Positions 42,018 to 55,200 of a stretch of 64,000 nt of DNA are shown piece by piece (within the stretch, counting starts at the first letter, position 1; every line of letters begins with the position of its first letter). The notes beneath the pieces were generated by a model. It did not search any database, was not told the DNA's origin, and was given only the letters and a program-made list of their open reading frames with translations. The DNA is taken from NCBI RefSeq assembly GCF_947507565.1, contig NC_089190.1:2294001-2358000 (forward strand), read 5' to 3'. A program made the translations under genes and the position numbers. This stretch comes from Oscarella lobularis. Its lineage: Eukaryota; Porifera; Homoscleromorpha; Homosclerophorida; Oscarellidae.

Positions 42018-43041
42018 TCACTTGACTTGAACTGTATCCGATTTGTGATATATATCAATTGTAGTCTCGTGACACAAACGTAGATTGAAATTGCAAAATC
42101 CGACTGAAAAACGCCCCTGAAAAATAAATGAGATCCCCGTCCCTCTTTTTAGTTTTTTATACGCTGACCTTTGTTGCCTTGAAATAGTCTAGTCCGCGTC
42201 CGATTTTCACTGTCCATCCATTGCTAAACCTGAGGAGATTGATTATTGATTTAGCTTGAATTTGTATTCATTTTTCTTTTTGCCTTATTTCTCTGTCGTG
42301 GAGTGTCTCGGAGTAGGTCACAGTCAAATCAATTCCGTGTCCTTTTAGACTAGATCCTATTTCCGCTAGCCGACTTCTCTGTTCCTTTTAACCGGTTAAT
42401 TAATTAATTAATTAATTTGGGATGCTAAACGTGCCTCTGATTCGAAACCAGTCGTGAGTAGGATTTTCTTGACTGACTTAGCCGTCACTAATAGTTCGCA
42501 AAATCGCAAAAAATTATAAATCTATAATAATGACAGAGAGTTCGTGGAGATTTGCCTACGATTGTACCTGGTGTGTGTTTCGTATGTAAGGATCTTCTAT
42601 TTCGACGTGGGTTACCGATCCGTCAAGAAAACGCGCGAAAACGCGCTCGTAGCCGAAGCCTTGCGCGTTTTCGGCGATGCTAATTCGTTCGTGGTGAGGT
42701 CCAGCTGCGGAAATCGCGGAAATTGAAGTGGATGAGCATGCGTTTGAGCTTCGAATTCCCATCGTACTCGCTTTCTTCGTCGTCACGTATTGCTTGACGA
42801 TTTCGGCGCGATCCATGTATTTCGTTATTTGTTCGCGCAATGCTGACGCTCTTTCGCCGTCTTTCAACGCTGGAAAATGCGAAAATCGATCGATCGGAAG
42901 CGGAAGAACCCTCCCAAACGGACTTTTCACGACGCCGATCAAGAGCTGAATTCCTTCTTGATAGCAAACTAACGCTTCGCTGTATTTTTCGCCTGAATCG
43001 AGCTCGGCAGCTCGTCGCAACAGACTAACGGCAGACTCCAT
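42018..43041 (-). CDS. MITD1: MIT domain-containing protein 1 homologue (spliced)
   Basis: ESCRT-III-binding protein that stabilises the midbody during abscission. N-terminal MIT domain: LLRRAAELDSGEKYSEALVCYQEGIQLL and LREQITKYMDRAEIVKQYV, interrupted by an insert (VKSPFGRVLPLPIDRFSHFP) that is absent in vertebrates and looks like an unspliced short intron but stays in frame. C-terminal phospholipase-D-like domain: ISIAENAQGFGYERVFARFLDG, THVEIEDPYIRNTHQ, then further exons with LRFCELLVTAKSVKKI, HDREIR, FSNGWTVKIGRGLDYF and FSVGFCNFNLRLCHETTIDIYHK. It ends DTVQVK and TGA (42018-42020). Start MESAVSLL is chosen by homology; the frame is open further upstream to 43152. Confidence 0.93.
42123..42128 (+). 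terminator. candidate polyadenylation signal of FHAD1 inside MITD1
   Basis: AATAAA on the plus strand, 111 bases after the FHAD1 stop. If used, the FHAD1 3' UTR is antisense to the 3' coding exons of MITD1. Confidence 0.4.
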
Positions 43042-44155
43042 CGTTTCCGCGATAGCGTGCGCTGTGTGTGAAGTACGCCGCGCGAATTCGTGGAGAAAAA
43101 AAACGCCGAGAATTGCTCGTTTCTTCACTTTATTTTTTATACACTGCGCCACAACAAAATGCTTACAAAAAAGACTTCAATTCTGATTCGGACGACGAGC
43201 AGTTCTTTCGATCGCTCCAACCTAAAAAAAAGAAGTTAGTTATCTGTCAAATAATCGTTGTACGTACCTTTTGATTTGCGTCCGTATTAGCGTTATCCAG
43301 GCTACACCGCGTGGAGGTTCGGACGCTTCGTAGCCCAGGTGAGTCTTCGCAAAGCGATGACCCCCTTCCAAAAACTTTCGGGCGAGTTGCGGGTCCTCGG
43401 CCAATCCATTCAGTACCCACCTGGATGAGGATCGGCCCCTAATACCGAAACCCCGGTGCGCTGGTACCAAAGCCTTCGGTATGTCTTCCTGAGAAGAACC
43501 GGGCCTTGTGGAATGGAGAGAGGCTGACCGCTGTTTGTAGGAGTCGACAATGAAGACAGTGCAATGGAGGAATCGAAGGCTCCTGGGCTGGATCATCGTT
43601 GGTCTAATCGCGTCGTTCGGGTGAGAAAAGTGCCGGCAACCAGACCATAGTTGAACACCCCCTCCAAGCCGTATCCACTCAGCTTAACGCGGATCGTGCT
43701 TGTTGACGACAATAAGACCTCGAACGATCCGTCTGCCCAGTGCGTAAACCGAGGCCGAAGCCCCCCATCGCCCCGCTTACGGGCTCCGGCACGGAATTAA
43801 CCGTGGGCCACGCTGAGTTCCAACTATCCTTCCTTGCCTTCTGCCAAATCTCCCGAGCCAGTCCTCTCAAGGATGAGACGCGGCGAACCGCGACGCACCC
43901 ACCCTCAGCCGCAACTGAAGGAAGATCGGTGTGCGCTTCGCTTTTGAACCGTGTAGCTCCGCCCAGCGCGCTCATTGGTCCGTTGGGGGTCACGTTGGAC
44001 TAACGTAGCGCGCCCATTGGCACAAACGAAAAGGTGTGACTTTTAAACGAAAAGGTGTGACTTTTCGGACGCTAACGGCGTCGAAACCGCGAAGTCAGCA
44101 ATTTATGATTATGCAAGCATGATGCAAGGCATCACGCAGCACGCGCGTGACCAAG
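43042..44155. other. GC-rich interval without an assigned gene
   Basis: 43,260-43,990 is markedly more GC-rich than its surroundings. The minus strand holds two open frames: 43240-43596, with YEASEPPRGVAWITLIRTQIK next to a good GTACGT donor and a TTTAG acceptor followed by LERSKELLVVRIRIEVFF; and 43679-43993, with GPMSALGGATRFKSEAHTD. Neither is recognised, and stops lie between them. It could be a decayed transposable element, a multi-copy sequence or exons of an unknown minus-strand gene. A short tandem duplication AAACGAAAAGGTGTGACTTTT-like sits at about 44025-44066. Confidence 0.4.
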
Positions 44156-46751
44156 ATGGCGGACAAGATGGTGGACACGACCTCCACGCGAACGATAGGT
44201 TTATACCTGTTCATTCTTCTCGCCGGAGCAACCAGCGACGTACAATACTTCGTTGATCGTACGTAGGAAGAAAAAAGCGACAAAACATCGCGCATCTCTG
44301 TTTTAGCTTCGAACGGCGCCGATTCCAACCCGGGAACGATGGAAAGGCCATTTCAATCGCTACAGAAAGCCCAAGATGCCGTTCGAACGGCGAAGAACTC
44401 GTCAGGAGGCGTCAACGTGATGCTGAGAAAGGGAAATTACGATTTCACGGCCACTCCACTAACTTTGACCAGCGAAGACTCAGGAAGCGAGAAATCGCCG
44501 ATAAGGTAGCGAAACAAGGGAGCTTAATCCTTTTTTGAGATATCTATACGAGGTATGGTGCTTACAATGGCGAGATTGTCAATTTTTTGGCCGGAAAACT
44601 TATTCCATCGTCCGTTTTTGAAGCTGCGTCAGAAATTGGGCCTAATGTCTATAAGGTATGGGTGTGTTGCGTTTGGGAGAATCTTATTCTTCTGTGAAGG
44701 CGAATTTGAAGAGTTTGAATATGACTAATTACGGGAATTTGACGTCAGGAGAATTGGGAACGTGTTCGAATGAAAAAATGGAACTCTTCTACAACGATGA
44801 GGTAAAAGGCGAGAGATAATATATTTCATATAAGAAGAAATAACGTTTTTTTTCTAGCCAATGATTTTGGCTCGTCATCCCAATATTCTTTCATCTGGAA
44901 TGTGGCAATGGATGTCTGTAGAAAAGGTCATTAATCCTACGACAATTCAGTTCAATTGTTCAGGGTATGATTCAATAATGAATAATGGATTTTTTCTATT
45001 TATTCAATATATGATGTTCAGGGCTGAAAATTGGAAAAATGTGTCTACTCTCTGGTTGCACGGATACTGGAAATTTGATTGGGCTGATAATTATGTGCAC
45101 GTGATGAAATTTGACGTCAATAATTGCACAGCTCAGATTGACCCAGCTACTCCATTTTTATACAGTACAATTATATAACCACGTGAAGAATTTTAATCTA
45201 TTGACAATGTCTAGATGCAATGGCAAAAGCGAGATTTTATGCTCTAAATCTTATTGATTTTCTGGACTCGCCATCTGAAGTAAAGCTATTAAAAATATTT
45301 TGGGTGTTTGAATTTGATTTGGCATGATGTGTTTTAGTATTACATCAATCGAGACGAGGGCGTTCTCTATTTCTATCCTCCTACACCTCTTCAGTCAGGA
45401 CAGGTAAGCTTTTAGTCGTCTCTATGAGGGGGGACCCCTTAGTTTTTATATTTCTCCCTCCGTGAGGCTTATGTCTCTGTTGGAAAATCAGTCCTTAGCG
45501 TCTCCGATCTCTCCTATTTGACTTTTGACTCTTTGAACGTTCGCTACGCGAGAGGAACGGCTCTCTCGTTCAGTAACGGTATGAGAATAATAGTCAACTC
45601 CTCTCACTCACTCATTTCCCCCCCCCCCCCCCCTGCATGCAGTTTCCCACGTTCATCTCAACGGGCTCGACATTTCAGACAACGGAGAGACTTCTCTCTC
45701 TATATCGGGTCTCAATAACATAATTAATAATATTACCGTACGCGGAAACGGGTGTGGCGGGATTCACGTCTCCGGTGGAGATCAGGTACCGCGGCTCCTT
45801 TATAAAAAAATCGTCTGAGTGGCGTTTTTGTTGAGAAATCGCTTTCCCCTGGTAATAACACGATGAGGAACTGTCGTGTGACGCATTGGGGTCGCTGGAA
45901 ACGAACGTATCAGCCAGCATTAGGCTGGAGTGGCGTGGGAAATACGTACACGGAGAATTATTTTTCTGGTGGACCACACGCGGCGATTCTAGGAGGAGGC
46001 AAGTTCCGTGATGAATCACAGATAAATAAGTGATTTTCCTCGCAGGAAATAATTGCGTTTTTTCTTATAATCACGTTGATCACGTGTGCTATGAAGTGTC
46101 GGATTCCGGTGCTTTTTATACGGGTCGTAATTGGATAGATCGAGGAAACGTTATTGCGAATAATACGTTTTCGAACATTACATGGGACGAGACAATCGTT
46201 CTGGGATCGCCCTCCATTCAAGCTATATATCTAGATGATCAGGTAGAAAACTCAGGCTTACTACTAATCCCCTCGCATTTTTAATATTTTTTTTAAGATG
46301 AGTGGATACAGTATTTACAATAATATGTTTGTTAATTGCCATTGTGGCAGTTTTATTGGCGGTGGGCGTCGAAATCAAGTTTTTAACAATACGTACATTA
46401 ATTGCACTCTTGATGTTCACATTGATGATCGCGGTTTGACGTGGCAAAAGGATGACTGCAAACCAGTGAGTTATACAAGCCAATAACCATGTCACGACTT
46501 TAATTTCTTTATTTCTGAAGGGAGGCACTTTTGAGCAGCAACTGAAGGGAGTCAATTATCAGGAGCCGCCTTGGTCGACGCAATATCCTGAGCTCGTACA
46601 TATTTTTGATGATCATCCGTGCGTTCCAGTTTATAATGTCGTCGAAAACAACACGTATTGTAATCATGGTACTAGTAAGTTCATTGACGCGTCGGATGCT
46701 CAGGTGAAAGGGTGGATGGACAGCGTAGAAAATAACGTGCAAAAATGCTAG
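44156..46751 (+). CDS. secreted right-handed parallel beta-helix protein (spliced)
   Basis: Signal peptide (TIGLYLFILLAGATSDV) after MADKMVDTTSTR. The start of the mature region, DSNPGTMERPFQSLQKAQDAV, is the N-cap typical of pectin-lyase-like beta-helix proteins. It is followed by VNVMLRKGNYDF, DEGVLYFYPP, and repeated coils with Asn ladders and glycosylation sites (LNNIINNITVRGNGCGGIHVSGG, NTYTENYFSGGPHAAILGGG, VIANNTFSNITW, SIYNNMFVNCHCGSFIGGG). It ends NNVQKC. About 860 bases of coding repeats separated by 14 or so small introns. Resembles uncharacterised animal and bacterial right-handed beta-helix proteins; enzyme activity (polysaccharide lyase, glycosidase or isomerase) is not inferable. 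The ATG context is CCAAGATGGCGGA. Confidence 0.82.
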
Positions 46752-46888
46752 ACTTTTTTCTTATGGCTTGCTGGCGATTTTTCTGTATCTGCGCTTTTTT
46801 TATTTTTTAGTCAATCGTCCTTGGATACGCGCTACGTCACGCTAAAGCACGCACGATTACTATCGCTTCTCAAAAAACAACGGCAATA

Positions 46889-47897
<1,009 letters not shown>

Positions 47898-48703
47898 AAA
47901 AACCGAGTCGAATAAAAGAAAGAATGCATTGGGGGCCCCCCAGTTCATTAGCGTTTTCATTAGAGTGTGTCGAGGGCGGAGCGCGACGAGCGCGTCGCCC
48001 GGATTTCCGAATTAGTGTACAGTACCACGCTGGCGTGCGCCGCGAGTCTCCCTTTTTAGTCGACGCTCCCCCCGCACACCTTTGTGCAGTGCAGGCGACG
48101 AACAGTGCCCGAACGACGCGACAAGTCGACAAACGATCGCACCCGGGTTCGAATCGGTGAGTTTACTTCTCCCTCGAGAGCGCCGCGAGCGTTTCCTTCG
48201 CGGAAATCGAACGCGCGCCTTTCGAACGATCGCGAGAAGCGTTCTTCGCGACGCCACCGCGAATCCTGACCGCTACACGCAAACACAATAGAGGCGAACC
48301 CTCATAAATTCACCTGTCGTTCTCTTCGTAAAAAAGCACGGGATCGCTGCGGGATTCGAACGAAGGGCGTTCGACGAGACTTTAGGATTTCTACGCACCT
48401 TTTTGTTCATATGCTGTGGGGGCGCCACCCGCGCAGACGGACTTTGCGCCTTGTCAACCGTTTGCTTGTCTAACGCTCGCTCTCTTTGTTTGATTAGGGC
48501 TCGAAATAAAGCAGGGGGGGCGCCCCTTCTTCCTACGGATTCTTCGACAGTCTCACTCGACCGAATTTAGCTTTCTTTTTCGATTTCTCATGTCGACGCT
48601 ACCGCGAAGGCGAGTTGTTGTTAATTTCGTATCTCTGTTGCACTCTTTAACGCTCTATTTCCTCGTTTTAGACTCAAACGAGCGATCTCGTCCGAGCGGA
48701 AGA
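47898..48703 (+). promoter_or_regulatory. CpG-rich TPI-RAP1GAP intergenic region
   Basis: About 800 bases with high CpG density and many short open frames in all phases, which is typical of GC-rich non-coding sequence. A possible first exon of RAP1GAP starts with ATG 48590 (MSTLPRRR), in frame with the called start. I find no cloverleaf that would support a tRNA, although a GGTTCGAATC string occurs at 48146-48155. Confidence 0.45.
47911..47916 (+). terminator. polyadenylation signal of TPI
   Basis: AATAAA 13 bases after the stop codon. Confidence 0.6.
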
Positions 48704-51700
48704 ATGACGTCAGAGCCGCCACCACGCCCTCGACGCAAACCAATCGAGCCAATCGACCCGATTCAGAGGTAGAGGACAAACAGAAAAAAAATTATTTTTT
48801 TATTTTACGTCTTCTAGTTGCTTGACCTACTCTTCGACTTTCAAACGGATCGTTTGGATGATCAACGATGTTCTTGGCCTGATAAGGTGTCACTGACATT
48901 CTCAGAACGACGTGCAAATTTTTTCTATTTTCGGATTTTCGCGCAGGATGCTCGCAGCGCCAGCATGGCACGTCGAGTCGACGCGGTTCGGCCACGCCAA
49001 AGAAAAAAATTAATATATATATCTATTGATTTTAGATTTTGAAAAAGGATGGACCACGCCCCATGATTTTGTTACCAAGCGAGGGCTTTCGATGTCACGG
49101 CTGGTCGCCAACGGACGAGGAAAAAGAAAAAGATAAAAATTCAATTGAATGCAAAATTCAATCCGATGAAATGCTAATGAATTATCGACGTCACTTTCTA
49201 AATAAAGTACAAAGAAAATAATAATAATATATATATATTTATTTATTTTATTAGGATCACGAGAATTTCTATTGCCTTGATGATTATCTCGGTCCACTTC
49301 TCATGTCCGTTCGATGCGTTTTAGCCAATCAACAGCCGTCTAAATCGACGCGAAGTTGGGAAGAATATCGCGTCATTGCGAGAACGCGACAGGATACGTT
49401 TTGGCAAATTATACCGACGTCCGAGTTCCCTTCGGAGGATCCGCGACCCGAAGATATTGCCAAATATGTTTTAAAGGAGCAACACGTGGCGCGAATGCGT
49501 CCCGCTACGGGAGACGAGGTCCTTGAATATATAATAATAATAATAATAATAAATTTTTATTATTTCTTGATAGGTTCCGGGTTGGGTGTTGAAATTCGAC
49601 GAGCATAATTTGCAGACGAAGCACAAGTTTGGCGTCATATTTCAACGCATCGGTCAAACGGAGGAGGAGGAGATGTTTGGGAATGAACATCATGGAGCCG
49701 CGATGGAAGAGTTTCTTGACGTCATAGGAAATACGGTCGACCTCAAAGGATTTCAAGGGTAAAGAAAAATTCATTTTTTATTTATTTATTTATTTATTTT
49801 TTTCTTTAGCTATGCTGGGGGTCTTGATACTAAGAATGAGACGACTGGATCTCGTTCTGTTTATACTGAATTCAAAGGAAGGTATGTTTATTCAATGATT
49901 TCTATATCACGTGACATGTTTTTCCTCCTAAGGGATGTCATGTTTCACGTGTCCACCCTGCTTCCATATAAGGAAAAGGGAGATCGACAGCAATTGGAGA
50001 GAAAACGTCACATAGGAAATGACATTGTCACCGTCGTATTTCAAGTATTATTTCTAATAGAATTAATCATAACAATTTAATGGTGTTTTTTAGAATGATT
50101 CGACTCCTTTCGTTGCTGGCTCCATCGCGTCTCAATTCCTCCACGTGTTCATTGTAGTTCAAGTCATCGATCCTCTCGCGGAGAATACTCGCTACAAAGT
50201 GTCTGTTGTGAGTAAGGGTGAAGTGCCCGACTTTGGGCCGGCTCTTCCGTCTCCGGCCATTTTTTCAAAGGCGAGATTTTTTTATTATTAAGAAATTCAA
50301 AAATTATGACGTCACTACTTTAGGGTCCCGAGTTTCGCGAGTGGCTTCTGACGAAATTAATAAACGCGGAAACGGCGGCTCGAAAAGGCCCCGTTTTCAC
50401 CAAATTAGAAGTAAGTCATGACGTCATAGAATATAGCTATGTATCAAACGATGGGGAAATACGTAGACTCGCACCAGGGGAACTCTCTTGCAACATCTCG
50501 TAGATAAATTGAAGCAATTGGACGTCCAAGCGGATGTGAATTGAAATATATAAAATACTCTTTTTTATTTATTTATTGATTGATTTGGGGGATTTTTTTC
50601 TTAGAATTCGCCGCGGCTTGCGCGTCTTTTTGCGAAATCGGACTCGCTTCCACATTTGGGACCGCGTCGCCCTCGTCATTCCATCGATTCGGGTTCCGTC
50701 GCTCATTCCGTGATGCCCTTCTCCCCTTTCGCTCCCAGCATGAGTCACGATCTCGAATTGCAACGCATGAACGCGGCGACGCTGCCAAGAGAGAAAGTAA
50801 GCATTCAATATCGATTAATAATTTTATATATAATATATTTTTATATATAGACTGTTTACCGTCCACGCGATGGAGACGTCGACAATAACCCGGAAACGTT
50901 CGACAGCGACGAAATGCGATTGAAAAGACAGAAGAGCAAAGCTCGAAGGTACAGTAGGATATGACGTCATGAAGTATATATTATTTATTTCTTTTTAGAC
51001 AAGAGCTTTTGCAAAAAGTCCAAGTATCTCTTCACAGTCAATCCGTAAAAGGGCTTCCGGTTGCGACGACGACGATGATGAGTTATTTGAATCAATCTGG
51101 ATCGTCGACTCCCGCTTCTTATAGTCCATCGATTCATCAACCCTCTTCTCATTATCGTCATCCTGCTGGGTTGATGAGTAGCGGAAGTTGCGGTTCTCCC
51201 GTGGCGACGAGTGGCGCATCTTCGCTCGAGCACTCGCCCCTTGGTTCCATGAATTCGCTCATCAGTGGAGGAGGAGGAGGAGCCGTTGCAGCGGCGCCAC
51301 CTGAAGAGGTGCCCAAGGCGGAAGATCATCATCATCATCATCATCGGAAAGAGAGTGTTGATAGTGAGGAGCGAAGGGTCGTTGGAAGCGTAAGTCAAGT
51401 GCTATTGATCTGCATATATATATATAGAAGAAGAGATTTGATTTAGGATAAGCAGGCAAGTCTTTCTGTCTCGAGTGCTGTCTTTTCTTCCAATGCTAGT
51501 TCTCAGTCGTCTGAATCCGAAGAGGGTAGGTAGCTAATTAAAAATAATCTCTTATAAGACTATGTATTGATTATTATTTTAGATATTATGGCGCGGGTGA
51601 TTCAGCAGCTGCAGAACGAAGTGAAGAAACTCACGTCAGATAAAGTGGATCTTCTTCGAGAGACCGTCGTAAGGGAATTATATCCTCCTCCTCCACGAGA

Positions 51701-52000
51701 CTTATGTGTCTATAGGTTCTAAAAAAGGAGAACACGGAATTGAAACGAAAGGAAATGGAGACCAATTTAGAAATAAAAGAAATGAAAGAGGAGCTCAAGA
51801 GCTTGAAATCGAAAGTCTCGTTCCTGCAGAACAAGCAACAGATTATCGACGCGTCGTCAGGGAAACCGTCGCGTCATCACAAGTCCTCTTCGTTGTCATC
51901 ATCTTCAGGAGGTGAAAGTAATCGGCGTTATTCCGACCAAACGAGGCAGTACAGATTGAGGATACTCAATCTGGACGAAAGCCAGGCAACCCATCTCTAA
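48704..52000 (+). CDS. RAP1GAP: Rap1 GTPase-activating protein homologue (spliced)
   Basis: Accelerates GTP hydrolysis by Rap1. N-terminal Pro/Arg-rich start [13 protein letters not shown]. The GAP domain shows [56 protein letters not shown], the catalytic Asn-thumb segment [54 protein letters not shown], and [16 protein letters not shown]. The C-terminal half is Ser/His/Pro-rich with a poly-His run (CAT repeat near 51327) and ends in a coiled coil ([38 protein letters not shown]). Closest to RAP1GAP/RAP1GAP2. No GoLoco motif was recognised at the N-terminus. About 15 introns. Confidence 0.93.
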
Positions 52001-52269
52001 AATCTTAGTGTGTTGTGTATATAAAAGTCCATTCGTTTTCTTCTTTTTCTACTACACGTGCAGTGCTATGTACTTGTACTGTTGTAGTAGGGGGGGCTGC
52101 TCTACTTTCATTTTTTTATTTCTGATTCTGATTCTAATTTTTTTTCCTTCCACACGCGATCTGTTAATACGAGGTGAAACTATAGTTTTGTATCACTGGT
52201 GTATGTTTGTGAGTGTGTTTTGCTAATAAGTGAAATTGATTCTTGTGTATATTGACTTTCCCGTATAAC

Positions 52270-52282
52270 GTTCCTAGGTAAC
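52270..52282 (+). promoter_or_regulatory. RFX X-box match upstream of CFAP74
   Basis: GTTCCT-A-GGTAAC fits RYYNYY-N-RRNRAC and is nearly palindromic, as strong X-boxes are. It ends four bases before the CFAP74 ATG at 52287, so it would lie in the promoter or a very short 5' UTR. Confidence 0.6.
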
Positions 52283-52286
52283 GAGA

Positions 52287-55200
52287 ATGGATTCCGTTGA
52301 CGAGCGCCTTCTCGTCGATTCGACGACTTTTCACGACGAAAACGACGAAATGAGCTCAAACGGCGAAGCGTATATGGATTCCGACGAAAGTAAAGCTAAA
52401 TACGGTGCCGAAAAGCGATCAGATTCGGAGAACATCGTTTAGGGAAATCGGACTCTTCCTACGACGAAGATTTATCAACGGAAGACGATTCTCTGCTCGA
52501 TTTAGACGACGAAGGCCTTCCTTGGTCTATAAAGTCAGTTTTGAGGGCGATTTTCGCGTTCGCGCGCGCTAAGACCTCGCGTCATTACTTAGGAAAGAAG
52601 AAACTAGTTTTACGCTATCTGGACAAGCCAAACTAGGAATGAAGGTAGTCTAGGCTCGATTAGAATTTAAATTTAGTCGTATTTTAATTTTAGGAACGAG
52701 TTGAAATGATGCGCTTGCGCAAAGAGATTGATGACGTCAATTTGGCCGTGAGCGAACAGGAATCGGAAGTGGAAGAAATCAGACGAGAATTAAGAAAATG
52801 TCGAGATCGAATAATTCGCTTGGAATTGGAAAAGGAAAAAATCGAAAAAGAAATAGAGAGAAAAAATTCAAGGCATAAAACAATCAATAAAAATGATTGA
52901 TTTATTAATAAAATATATATTTTTAGTGTGGCCTTGCAGAGACTTGGGGGTCAAGTAGCAAAATTAGAAGACGAAATTATCGCGGAAAAAGGCGTAGAAC
53001 AGGAAATCAAACAGAGTCTCAACGAAGCGGAGTAAATAAATAAATAAATAATCACGTGATCAATAACGTGACGTCACGTATTTATTAGATTTCGATTGAA
53101 TGAAGTGAGCATGTTGCATAATTCCTATATGACGTCAGCTGAAAAGTTGGCGGGAAGAGAGAAGGCGTACGAGGAGGAGGAAAGAGAAGCGGCAGCTGCT
53201 CGACTGGAGAACGAGTATCACGTGGCCGCAGCGGCGGAAGCCAATCAGAGAAGACGACGAAAGTGAAAGACAAAGAATTAATAAATATGATATCTTATTT
53301 ATTTATTTAATTAAGGGAACATGCTGAGATGGTTCGGTTGTATGAAGAAAGACAACGGGTTTTGATGGATCAGGCGAAGGAGAGTCAAGCGAAAGCGTCG
53401 CGTTTTCTACAGGAGACACTTGAACGGTTAAAATAAATTCAATAAATTCAATTAATTTGATCATTTTATAGAGTGAAGCGAAAGGAATCTGAGGAGGAAT
53501 TAGCGCGAGCCAATCAGTTGAAGGAAAAGATTAATTCGCTTATTAGATTAAAAAGAAGTATACGTGATAATAGGGTGAAATGATTTGGAGTTTAGGAGTG
53601 TGAATATTTGAATCCAATGCTGCGTTTTAGGATAGTTTGAAAGCGTTGAATTCCATTGCTAAGATGAAGGAGAGGGAGGAGATGAAGGAGGAGATGAGGG
53701 AGAGGAAAGCGGCTCTCCAAGCTGGACTCAATCCTGACGAAGTGATATTGAAGAAGAGGCAATTGGCTTCATATCAAAAGCAGCAAATGTATAAGGAGTC
53801 ATTAGAAAAGAGGGTCTTAGTCAAAAAGGGGTTTTTTATATATAGGGAATTTAGGAAACAACAGAGGCAGAATGAAGTTAGACTGCGCAGTCGCAACACG
53901 AGCGTTATTATTTTTTATTGATCTTTTTAGGTGGCTATTTTGACTAAATTAGCGAATGAAGAAAAGATTGTTAAATCGAGACAGAAACGGGCAGACAAAC
54001 CTCACTGGCAAAATAAATGGGAATCAAAGGGGGTACAAGGAAGAGACTAAAATTAAGCGGCGAAAATTTTTAAAATCTGTTTAGAAAAGCGTAGCAGTTT
54101 CTTTTGAAGAAGAAAGCGTAGAGGAAGTAGAAGACAACGATCACGAATCACTTATTGAGCAGCAAGACAGCGAAATAATTGAATATACTATAGAAGATGA
54201 AAAAGCGGACGAAAACATTGTTCAAGAATCGCAGCCGTAAAAGATCATTTATACTAGTCACGAATCAAGGTTTCTTTTTTTAGAGAAATCGATACTGAAG
54301 ATTTAGATGAAAGCGTTAGTGGAATACGTGCTCAAATTTAGATATTTTAATTAAAGCCGATTTTCTTAGATGGGAAAAAGGCGAGTTGGTAGGGAGCTCA
54401 CTGCAATGGAATCAGTGCGAAATTAAAAGAAAAATCTCCGCAATATATACGATGTTTTCTTTCTCTAGGGAATTCTACGCGAACGAATGAGCTTGCTCAA
54501 GGCGAATGCCACTCAGGAGCAAATAGCTGCAGGAAGAAAATTCAAGGTACAGTCATAATCAATATATGTATGTATCTTTATGTCGTTTTTTAGGGAGTGG
54601 CCTTTAAAAGTGATCCAGAAGAAATCGTTTTCAAAGTAAGACATTGCTAATTAAATCGTCTTGTGCTTTTTATTTATTTCTATTGAGGATTTTGTGATTG
54701 GAAATGAAATGAAAGTGATAGCTCTTCTCACCAATGTTTCCTATACGGTGAATTATCTTCGATTCGTTCGTCTTTCGGATGAACTTGAAGACGTCATTCA
54801 GATACAGTAAAGGGGGAAGGAGAGAAAAGAGAAAATTCTTTTTTAAAATCTTGATTTTTTAGGTTTCCACCTCCTGGTCCTTTATCCGCGGGAATGACGT
54901 GTCAAATGATCATAACCTTTACTCCTCAAGTAATTTTCACTCTTTCTGAATCTCATTATCTTTAATATGATTTTTCAGAATTACGTTGACGTTTGCGGTT
55001 CGATTTACTGCGAATCTCAAACCGGTCCCGTCGCGATTCCGGTCTATTGTTGGACGAAGAAATCCGTTGTTGTCGTAAGTTCGACGCGCGTTGATTTTCC
55101 CACGACGTGTTTGGGAGAAACGCGCGTGATTGGGATTCGATTGGCCAACTCGGGTTCCCTGGCAACGAAATATGAAATCTCCGAATTAAACAATGAATCG

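Noticed and set aside
42880-42960. A short intron within MITD1 that would remove the extra VKSPFG.. insert
   Set aside because: A GT donor and a TTTTCCAG acceptor are present, but joining them changes the frame and creates a stop. The frame is open straight through, so I kept it as coding, with low certainty.
48146-48155. GGTTCGAATC, a tRNA T-loop-like string, in the TPI-RAP1GAP gap
   Set aside because: The flanking bases do not form a five-base-pair T stem, and no D arm, anticodon arm or acceptor stem could be drawn around it.
50569-51398. Open frames on both strands opposite the RAP1GAP tail
   Set aside because: Explained by the Ser/His/Gly-rich low-complexity exons of RAP1GAP.
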